From assembly GCA_024280615.1 (NCBI GenBank), contig JAJRPU010000072.1, forward strand, positions 1 through 11,940: a stretch of 11,940 nt of DNA, given 5' to 3'. Source of the DNA: Bacteroidota bacterium. GTDB taxonomy: Bacteria; Bacteroidota; Bacteroidia; JAADEI01. A program made the position numbers and the translations under genes. The notes under the pieces were generated by a model. The model was given only the letters and a program-made list of their open reading frames with translations, searched no databases and was not told the origin of the DNA. Shown one piece after another: positions 6,297-11,940 of this stretch; the stretch's first letter is position 1; each line of letters begins with the position of its first letter.

Positions 6297-8642
6297 ATGA
6301 GAAGAAAAGCAATTGTTTGGGGAGCAACGCTTCTAATGATTACTTTTGCTCTTCAATCTTGTGGCTTATTCAGATATTCTTCGGCTTACAGGAAGAAACG
6401 TCGTGATGCTTATGACCTCTACTACACTTATCAAAACTATGAAAAGGCTCTCAAGTACTTTACCGAGCTTGATTCTATGAGCCAAGGCAAGGACTGGAAA
6501 GTCCGTTATCACAGAGCACTTTCTTACTTGCAAAGTGATGTTAATAAGCCAGCAGCACTGCCTCTGCTGCTTGATAAGACCGTCGGCAAAAAAATGAACA
6601 AGAAGAAGCGAAAGAAAGATTATTACTATTGGTTGGGAAGGGCTTATCACTATGCTAGTAAATTTGATTCAGCAATCTATTGGTATGACCAATTTCTTGA
6701 GATAGCGGGAGAAGGCAGCAAAAGAGCACCAGAAGTTAAATTGCTTAAGCAGCAAGCTGAAACAGGAAAGAAGCTGGTTGCAGAGCCAAAGAACATAAAG
6801 GTTGAAAATCTTGGACACGCCATCAATACACCCTATCATGAGTATGCACCCGTTATCACACCCGATGAAAGTATTCTAATGTTCACCTCTCGCAGACCCG
6901 GAAATATCGGCGGATTGAGGACCAGAGATGGGCAACCTGACACCTTCGGTGGAATGTGGTTTGAAGATGTTTATGTGGCAATTAAAGCAAGCGGTAAGTG
7001 GTTGGAGGCACAAAACGTAGGAGCACCCGTTAACACACCTGACCACGATGCCACGGTGACTATATCTCCAGACGGCAAGGTGATGTATTTCTATAGAATT
7101 GACGGCAAGAAATGGGGTGATATATATAAGAGTGTTCAGAGGGGCTATACATGGGCAGAACCTCAGAAATTAGGACCACCAATTAATAGTGAATATTGGG
7201 AACCAAGTATGACAATGACTCCAGATTCACAAATTATCATCTTTTCAAGTAACAGACCCGGTGGATACGGAGGATTGGACCTCTATATGAGTAGGAGATT
7301 ACCCGATGGTTCCTGGGCTAAACCGGTAAACCTCGGTCCTAAGGTGAATACGCCCTATGACGAAGATGCTCCATTTATTCACGTGGACGGCAAAACTCTT
7401 TACTTCAGTTCCAATGGTCCAAACAGCATGGGTGGGTTTGATGTGTTTGTTACAAAGATGATTGGCGATAACGAGTGGACAGACCCAGTGAACCTCGGCT
7501 ACCCCATTAACACCCCAGACGATGACATATTCTTCGTGCTCTCCCCTGACGGCAGACGTGGGTATATGGCTTCTGTGCGTCCAGAGGGATTGGGTGGTCA
7601 GGATTTATATATTATATACATGCCTGTGGACAAAGACATTTTGCCATCAGCACTTGTTCTTGTTAATGCTAATGTAGTTGATAGCGAAACGAAACAACCG
7701 GTGTTTAATGCTCAAATCAAAGTGTCTTATAAAGATTCTGTAATCGGAGTATTTACAGCAGACGAAAAAGGGACGTATGTAATGATCGTTCCAGAAGGAG
7801 TTGAGCTGGTCTATATTGTAGAGGCAGAAGGCTATCCCTCTTTTGTTGATACACTTGCATTTAAATCAGAACAAGAAGGAGCCATTTCTTACACATTTGA
7901 ACTAAAGAAGGAAACGATAGACCAATGGGAACAACTCAGACGTCTCATGCCAGTTGTATATTTTGACTTTGACAAAGCTGTGGTCAAGAAGTCTGAAGAA
8001 CCAAAGGTTGATAGCGTCATATCCCTTATGAAACAGTATCCAGAGGCACGTCTCCGAGTTGTTGGACACGCAGATGCCAAAGGCACACTGCAATATAACT
8101 ATAGATTGGGTATGAGAAGGGCGGAGGCAGTGGCTGACCTGCTTGTAAAGAAAGGATTTCCCAAAGACAGAATAAATATTGAAAGTTATGGAGAAGTTCT
8201 GCCAGTTAAAATTAACGTTCACATTGACGGTAGAGATAATCCGGAGGGAAGGGCTTTTAACAGACGGGTTGAATTCATTCCATATCCACAAGGGGCTGAG
8301 ATTAAACCTCTTGCCGACCCCCTTAAAATACCTGCAGTTATTAGGTATGGAACATTTATTGATACTCTAAGCAAAAATATATTCACTGTGCAGGTCTATT
8401 CAGGGAAGAAGAAGTTGCCATTGGCTTATCTTACCGGAATGCATCCTGTGATTTTGAAATATGAAGGTGGTAGATACACCTATTATTCTGGTGTCTTTGC
8501 AACTAAAGAAGAAGCCCAGAAACACGCAGAGAATCTCAAAGAGATGGGAGTGCCAGACCCTGCAGTTACAACAATAGTTTCACGGAAAGCAAAGGTTGCG
8601 GATAAGCAACCGGCAGCAGGACATAAACCAAAGATGAAGTAG
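6297..8642 (+). CDS. PorE-like lipoprotein: TPR, PD40 propeller, CRD, OmpA and SPOR-like domains
   Basis: A 781-residue envelope lipoprotein. Residues 1-22 are a lipoprotein signal ending in the lipobox LQSC, with C22 the lipidated residue. A TPR-like helical region (about 35-160) is followed by five PD40/WD40-like blades (about 175-445) with cores such as SPDG, SSNRPGGYGGLDLY and GGFDVF. A CRD-like beta sandwich (about 451-535) precedes an OmpA domain (about 550-665) with VYFDFDKAVV, GHADAKG and RRAEAV, expected to bind peptidoglycan. A SPOR-like module (about 694-765, FTVQVYSG to YYSGVFATKEEA) ends the protein. The order TPR, five blades, CRD, OmpA is that described for PorE of the type IX secretion system; the SPOR-like tail is extra. 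I chose ATG 6297 over the GTG at 6294, since it gives a standard signal peptide. No Shine-Dalgarno site is seen, which suggests coupling to E2. A role in secretion or gliding is inference from architecture only. Confidence 0.9.
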   Translation: MRRKAIVWGATLLMITFALQSCGLFRYSSAYRKKRRDAYDLYYTYQNYEKALKYFTELDSMSQGKDWKVRYHRALSYLQSDVNKPAALPLLLDKTVGKKMNKKKRKKDYYYWLGRAYHYASKFDSAIYWYDQFLEIAGEGSKRAPEVKLLKQQAETGKKLVAEPKNIKVENLGHAINTPYHEYAPVITPDESILMFTSRRPGNIGGLRTRDGQPDTFGGMWFEDVYVAIKASGKWLEAQNVGAPVNTPDHDATVTISPDGKVMYFYRIDGKKWGDIYKSVQRGYTWAEPQKLGPPINSEYWEPSMTMTPDSQIIIFSSNRPGGYGGLDLYMSRRLPDGSWAKPVNLGPKVNTPYDEDAPFIHVDGKTLYFSSNGPNSMGGFDVFVTKMIGDNEWTDPVNLGYPINTPDDDIFFVLSPDGRRGYMASVRPEGLGGQDLYIIYMPVDKDILPSALVLVNANVVDSETKQPVFNAQIKVSYKDSVIGVFTADEKGTYVMIVPEGVELVYIVEAEGYPSFVDTLAFKSEQEGAISYTFELKKETIDQWEQLRRLMPVVYFDFDKAVVKKSEEPKVDSVISLMKQYPEARLRVVGHADAKGTLQYNYRLGMRRAEAVADLLVKKGFPKDRINIESYGEVLPVKINVHIDGRDNPEGRAFNRRVEFIPYPQGAEIKPLADPLKIPAVIRYGTFIDTLSKNIFTVQVYSGKKKLPLAYLTGMHPVILKYEGGRYTYYSGVFATKEEAQKHAENLKEMGVPDPAVTTIVSRKAKVADKQPAAGHKPKMK

Positions 8643-8895
8643 TTTAATGTTTTCCTAGTTAGTTGGGGCTAAAGATTATTGCAGCAGATGGAAATCAGTA
8701 TGTAGGTGAATGGTTAGCTAAGGTGATTATAATTGGACAATAATGTTAATCTTTTAGAGCCGTTTTGGGTTGTATATATGCAGGTTTGAGCACAGCTAAT
8801 GAAAATTTTTTTATCTTCGGGCATGCAAGTAGTGCAGGCATTGGAAGTTGAAAATACTTATACATAAATTTTTTATGTGTATTAATAATTGCACA
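8643..8895. other. Convergent intergenic region with possible RNA structure
   Basis: No convincing open reading frame is seen in these 253 bases between the lipoprotein and gldF stops. ATTATTG at 8675-8681 is exactly complementary to CAATAAT at 8738-8744. Just outside them, GGCTAAAG (8667-8674) can pair with 8751-8761, allowing two small bulges. A TATCTTCG at 8812-8819 resembles a -7 promoter box, with TTTG 23 bases upstream. The AT hairpin at 8859-8881 closes the region. Each element is weak alone. Confidence 0.35.
8859..8881. terminator. AT-rich hairpin between convergent genes, possible bidirectional terminator
   Basis: Bases 8859-8868 can pair with 8872-8881 (ten pairs, one of them G-T) around a TTT loop. 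It lies between the two convergent transcription units, 14 bases past the gldF stop. The stem holds one G-C pair and no clean T-run follows on either strand, so this is a weak candidate. Confidence 0.3.
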
Positions 8896-9624
8896 TTACT
8901 TTCTAGATTCCAGAACCAGTTGAGTGAAAAATAAGAAGGCTGATATTATGCTCAAGAAGTAAATCACGTCTCTTGAGTCAATTACTCCTCTTCCCAAAGA
9001 AATATAGTGGGCATACATGCCCAGTTGTTCAAAGAACCAGTCGTAGCGACCTATGAATGTAGCAATTTGGCTTATGGCTCCAAAACCATAATAGAAAAAG
9101 AATGAGATGAATAAGGAAAGGAGAAAAGCGACTGTTTGACTGCTTGTAATGACGGAAGCGAAAAGTCCTATGCTTGCAAAGGAAGCTCCAAGAAGAATTA
9201 ATCCCATATATGAACCTGCTATAGCGCCGATGGGCAGGTTACCGACGGGCGTGGAAAGCCAATACAGGGAGACAACATAAGTTATCGTTGGAATGAGGGC
9301 TAACACTAACAGAAAAGTTGCTGCAAGAAATTTGCCTATAACAACTTCCCATTCTTTAAATGGTCGTGTGAGGAGAAGCTCAATTGTTTGTGTTTTTTGC
9401 TCTTCGGCGAAGGAACGCATTGTGATTGCTGAGGCAAGAAACATAAGTAGCCATGGGGCAAAATCAAAAAATGGTTGCAGGGTGGCATATCCAGATTCTA
9501 AAATGCTGGTTTGGGGGAAGACCCATAACCATAGTCCAGAGGTAACAAAAAAGACTGCAAGAGCTATGTATGCAATTAAGGAACTCAAAAATGCCGAGAC
9601 TTCTTTGAAAAATATTGCTTTCAT
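8896..9624 (-). CDS. gldF: GldF, ABC-2 permease of the Gld transporter
   Basis: A 242-residue inner-membrane permease matching GldF of gliding Bacteroidota in length and in recalled conserved stretches: FFDFAPWL (52-59), AITMRSFAEE (66-75), TIELLLTRP (80-88), and GRGVIDSRD (211-219) before the last membrane segment. About six hydrophobic segments are visible, near residues 15-36, 53-68, 98-121, 134-158, 164-184 and 219-237. With GldA it would form an ABC-2 type exporter; in Flavobacterium johnsoniae GldA, GldF and GldG are needed for gliding, but the substrate is not established. The start ATG at 9622-9624 overlaps the gldA stop in an ATGA junction, so translation is probably coupled. The gene usually found next, gldG, is not here: 253 bases of non-coding sequence and a convergent gene follow. 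Confidence 0.9.
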   Translation of the reverse strand: MKAIFFKEVSAFLSSLIAYIALAVFFVTSGLWLWVFPQTSILESGYATLQPFFDFAPWLLMFLASAITMRSFAEEQKTQTIELLLTRPFKEWEVVIGKFLAATFLLVLALIPTITYVVSLYWLSTPVGNLPIGAIAGSYMGLILLGASFASIGLFASVITSSQTVAFLLSLFISFFFYYGFGAISQIATFIGRYDWFFEQLGMYAHYISLGRGVIDSRDVIYFLSIISAFLFFTQLVLESRK

Positions 9625-10532
9625 GACTCCATAGTTAATTTATGGAAAACTTCCTCCAGAGGTTGTTCTTCTTCAACGAGCGTCAGGAGTGTCCAATTAC
9701 TTTCAACACAGAGTCTGTATAATTCGGGACGAATGTCTTTTTCGGAGGAGTAGATAAACCAATGACCAGGACTAATAGGTTCCACGTGCCATTTCCTCAA
9801 CACTTGAGGAACTCCACTAATCTTTTCCCGGATTTCCAGTCTGAATCGTCTTCGAGAGAAGATGGTTTTCTTGAGGTGTGCTGGGTCCCCATCAGCAACA
9901 ATACGCCCTTTATTGATTATAATAACGCGAGAACAAACCTGTTCCACCTCCTGCATAATGTGTGTTGAGAGCAGAATGGTTCGTTCCTTCCCCAGTTCCC
10001 TTATTAGATTCCTGATTTCAATAACCTGATTGGGGTCTAATCCGCTGGTTGGCTCATCTAATATTAGAACTTCAGGGTCGTGTAGCAGAGCATGGGCAAG
10101 CCCAACCCGTTGCTTATAACCTCGTGAAAGCTGTCCGATTGGTTTGTGTTGTTCAGGACCCAACCCGGTTAAATCAATGACCTCCTTAATTCTTTTATAA
10201 GGTTTGGATATTTTTTGTGAATAAGCCATAAATAACAAAAATTCTTTGACATACATATCGTAATATAAGGGATTGTTTTCGGGCAAGTATCCGGTGTGTT
10301 TGCGAACCTCCAATGATTGTTCAATGCAATCATATCCAAGGATTCGAGCCTCTCCTTCCGTGGGCAAATAATACCCAAGCAACATTCTCATAGTTGTTGA
10401 CTTGCCTGCCCCATTGGGTCCCAGAAATCCTACTACTTCGCCCTTACTTACAGAAAAGGAAACCTTGTTAACAGCAATCTGTTCTTCAAACCTCTTGGTT
10501 AAATTCTTTACTTCAATGTATGTCTCTGCCAT
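9621..10532 (-). CDS. gldA: GldA, ATPase of the Gld ABC transporter
   Basis: A 303-residue ABC ATPase of the GldA type that would power export through GldF at the cytoplasmic face of the inner membrane. Seen motifs: Walker A GPNGAGKST (38-46), the Q-loop region GYLPENNPLYYDMYVKEF (81-98) with glutamate where glutamine is usual, signature LSRGYKQR (135-142), Walker B VLILDE (155-160) with catalytic E160, D-loop SGLDP and H-loop H191. A C-terminal extension of about 80 residues follows the nucleotide-binding domain, normal for this subfamily. I take the ATG at 10530-10532 as the start; an in-frame TTG two codons upstream (10536-10538) is possible but less likely. Only 13 bases separate it from the OmpA-type gene upstream, and it overlaps gldF by four bases, so the three genes look like one operon. 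Confidence 0.93.
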   Translation of the reverse strand: MAETYIEVKNLTKRFEEQIAVNKVSFSVSKGEVVGFLGPNGAGKSTTMRMLLGYYLPTEGEARILGYDCIEQSLEVRKHTGYLPENNPLYYDMYVKEFLLFMAYSQKISKPYKRIKEVIDLTGLGPEQHKPIGQLSRGYKQRVGLAHALLHDPEVLILDEPTSGLDPNQVIEIRNLIRELGKERTILLSTHIMQEVEQVCSRVIIINKGRIVADGDPAHLKKTIFSRRRFRLEIREKISGVPQVLRKWHVEPISPGHWFIYSSEKDIRPELYRLCVESNWTLLTLVEEEQPLEEVFHKLTMES

Positions 10533-10545
10533 ACTCAAAACCAGA

Positions 10546-11940
10546 TTATTGGGTAGCTATGTCCTTAGTAGGTGTAGCTTGATGTTTATACTTTGTTGTT
10601 GATGTTTGTTGATTCTTTTCAGGCAATATGATTCTGACCACAGCTTTGTGTAAGGGTTTCCTGAATTTTGCTGTTGGTTTAAGGGGCTTTAGTTCTCCTT
10701 TCCCTTCTGATTTTATCCTTACTATTTGAACGAAGTCAGTAATTATTTTGGTTACATTGTCTGCACGTTTTTGTGAAAGTTTTAAATTGTAGTCTGTGGG
10801 ACCAAGGTCGCAGGCATATCCATAAACAATTATGCTCATTGTGTCCTGTGCCTCTTTAAAATATTGAACCCATGGTGTTAGCCAGTTGAGTAGGCTGTCC
10901 CTGAATTCTTCTTCTACAATGGCTCTGTCGTGGTCAAAATAGACGATGAACGAGTCGGGCTCCTCAGGTAGCGGAACCTCTCTCTTGGTGTAGAGCTCAA
11001 TAAGATATTCAGGGAGTTGTTTGCCTTCTGCCCAACCACTGAAGGAATCCCTGACAACTGATAATTCTGTGAACTGCATAGGTTTGCCACCGATTAGAAC
11101 CCATGGCTTTTTCTCAAAAGGCACAAAGGAAGTTGTGTCTATAATTGTATTCCATATAATAGGGGTTAAAGTGTCTTCATATGCCCAGAGCCATTGATTA
11201 CGCCCAGCAATGTATTTACGCCACCTCGGTTCCCATCTAATAACGAACGTGTCCTTTTGTCCTGATACATACCATTGATGCACGGGAAGGAGGTAGTTGC
11301 TGTCAGCACTGACTTTCCAGTCCAGATCAGGGAAGGTTGATATAAGTGGTGTTACACTGGAGATTACATTATTGTGTTTCCTTTGAATTGATATTCTTGC
11401 AATTGGAGTCATGAAACCCTGATAGATTCCAATCAGTTCAAAATCACCTTCTAGGGGGACCGAAACAGAATATTTTCCTGTGTTCTCGTTACTGTATGTC
11501 ACCAAGATTATTTCACCGGTGGCAAGGTCTTTTAACTCAAGCCTTGAAACCACCGGGTTGCCGTTAAAAGTTGTTTTACCGCCGATGGTTGTTAAAGCAG
11601 GAGGAGAATAGAACCAGTTGGGTGTTGCAATAGCATAGATATCTTGGGTTCCAATCCCATTCATTCTGTCTGATGTTAAGTATGCTCTGAATCCATATTG
11701 CGAAGAATAGAAATACAGGTCATTGTCAGGAGTGTTTACGGGAGGACCCACGTTGATAACATTTGCCCATGTGCCGTCGGGTTGTCTCTCTGCTCTAAAG
11801 ATGTCATAGCCTCCCATGCTGCGAGTGGGTGCATTTGATGCGAAAAAGAGATATTTTCCATCTGGAGTTATGTAAAGACCCTCTTCGTCATATGGGGAGT
11901 TGATGATGGGACCGAGATTTTGAGGTTTGCCCCAGGTGCC
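10546..11940 (-). CDS. PD40/CRD/OmpA envelope protein, N-terminus missing
   Basis: The last 464 residues of a protein that runs off the right edge. The ATG at 11815-11817 is internal: the 41 codons upstream stay open and encode part of another propeller blade (GTWGKPQNLG, then YITPDGKYLFFASN). Seen in order: two PD40 blades (about residues 1-105 of the visible part), a CRD-like beta sandwich (about 115-190), roughly 125 residues I do not recognise that are rich in Trp and Tyr, and an OmpA domain (about 330-440) starting at VYFDHDRAIV and containing TDYNLKLSQKRADNV, which keeps the Asp and Arg expected to bind peptidoglycan. The usual NRRVEI ending is KAVVRI here. A short charged tail ends at TAA 10546-10548. 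It is a divergent relative of the lipoprotein at 6297-8642 and heads the gldA-gldF group. Whether it has a lipobox cannot be seen. Confidence 0.88.
   Translation of the reverse strand, partial: GTWGKPQNLGPIINSPYDEEGLYITPDGKYLFFASNAPTRSMGGYDIFRAERQPDGTWANVINVGPPVNTPDNDLYFYSSQYGFRAYLTSDRMNGIGTQDIYAIATPNWFYSPPALTTIGGKTTFNGNPVVSRLELKDLATGEIILVTYSNENTGKYSVSVPLEGDFELIGIYQGFMTPIARISIQRKHNNVISSVTPLISTFPDLDWKVSADSNYLLPVHQWYVSGQKDTFVIRWEPRWRKYIAGRNQWLWAYEDTLTPIIWNTIIDTTSFVPFEKKPWVLIGGKPMQFTELSVVRDSFSGWAEGKQLPEYLIELYTKREVPLPEEPDSFIVYFDHDRAIVEEEFRDSLLNWLTPWVQYFKEAQDTMSIIVYGYACDLGPTDYNLKLSQKRADNVTKIITDFVQIVRIKSEGKGELKPLKPTAKFRKPLHKAVVRIILPEKNQQTSTTKYKHQATPTKDIATQ

Noticed and set aside
7889..8291. Minus-strand open frames opposite the OmpA domain
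   Set aside because: They are antisense to a highly conserved domain and show no family resemblance or start signals.
9293..9968. Plus-strand open frames opposite gldF and gldA
   Set aside because: The minus-strand frames carry all ABC motifs; the plus-strand peptides look random.
11815..11817. ATG as the start of the second OmpA-type gene
   Set aside because: The 41 codons upstream stay open and encode recognisable PD40 blade sequence, so the gene continues beyond the window.
1..11940. CRISPR arrays, tRNA or rRNA genes, insertion sequences, prophage genes
   Set aside because: No regularly spaced direct repeats, transposase or integrase motifs, terminal inverted repeats or cloverleaf-like sequences were noticed when reading the window.

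Overview
The window reads as ordinary chromosome from a member of the Bacteroidota. Four signs point there: a gldA-gldF pair (the ABC transporter subunits of gliding-motility bacteria), two outer-envelope proteins built of PD40 propeller blades, a carboxypeptidase-regulatory-like fold and an OmpA domain, a porin O/P-type outer-membrane channel, and promoter-like sequences of the form TAnnTTTG. Most starts lack a Shine-Dalgarno sequence, as is usual in this phylum. I saw no rRNA, tRNA, CRISPR array, insertion sequence or phage gene.

Layout. Positions 3-389 (+) hold the 3' end of an unrecognised gene, which meets the porin gene (411-1586, -) tail to tail. A 152-base divergent gap separates the porin from a large DinG/XPD-type superfamily 2 helicase (1739-4822, +). 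After 70 bases carrying a promoter candidate and a strong AGGAGG ribosome site comes a 2-oxo acid dehydrogenase E2 acyltransferase (4893-6287, +). Nine bases later starts a 781-residue lipoprotein (6297-8642, +) with TPR, five PD40 blades, a CRD-like fold, OmpA and a SPOR-like tail. Its first four modules match the order described for PorE of the type IX secretion system. A 253-base convergent gap (8643-8895) follows. The minus strand then carries, in transcription order from the right edge, a second PD40-CRD-OmpA protein (10546-11940, cut by the window edge), gldA (9621-10532) and gldF (8896-9624). GldA and GldF overlap by four bases, and only 13 bases separate the OmpA gene from gldA.

How the genes fit together. 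The right half is an envelope and motility block: two peptidoglycan-anchoring OmpA proteins with propeller domains, and an ABC-2 transporter of the Gld type whose usual partner gldG does not follow gldF here. The porin supplies outer-membrane permeability. The E2 enzyme is central metabolism, with no E1 or E3 gene in view. The helicase looks like a stand-alone repair or nucleic-acid-processing enzyme; it has an unusual N-terminal region, lacks one of the four expected Fe-S cysteines, and is visibly more AT-rich than most of its neighbours. I found no clear undescribed multi-gene system. The most useful leads are the helicase, the SPOR extension of the PorE-like lipoprotein, the unrecognised Trp-rich section of the second OmpA protein, and possible RNA structure in the convergent gap.
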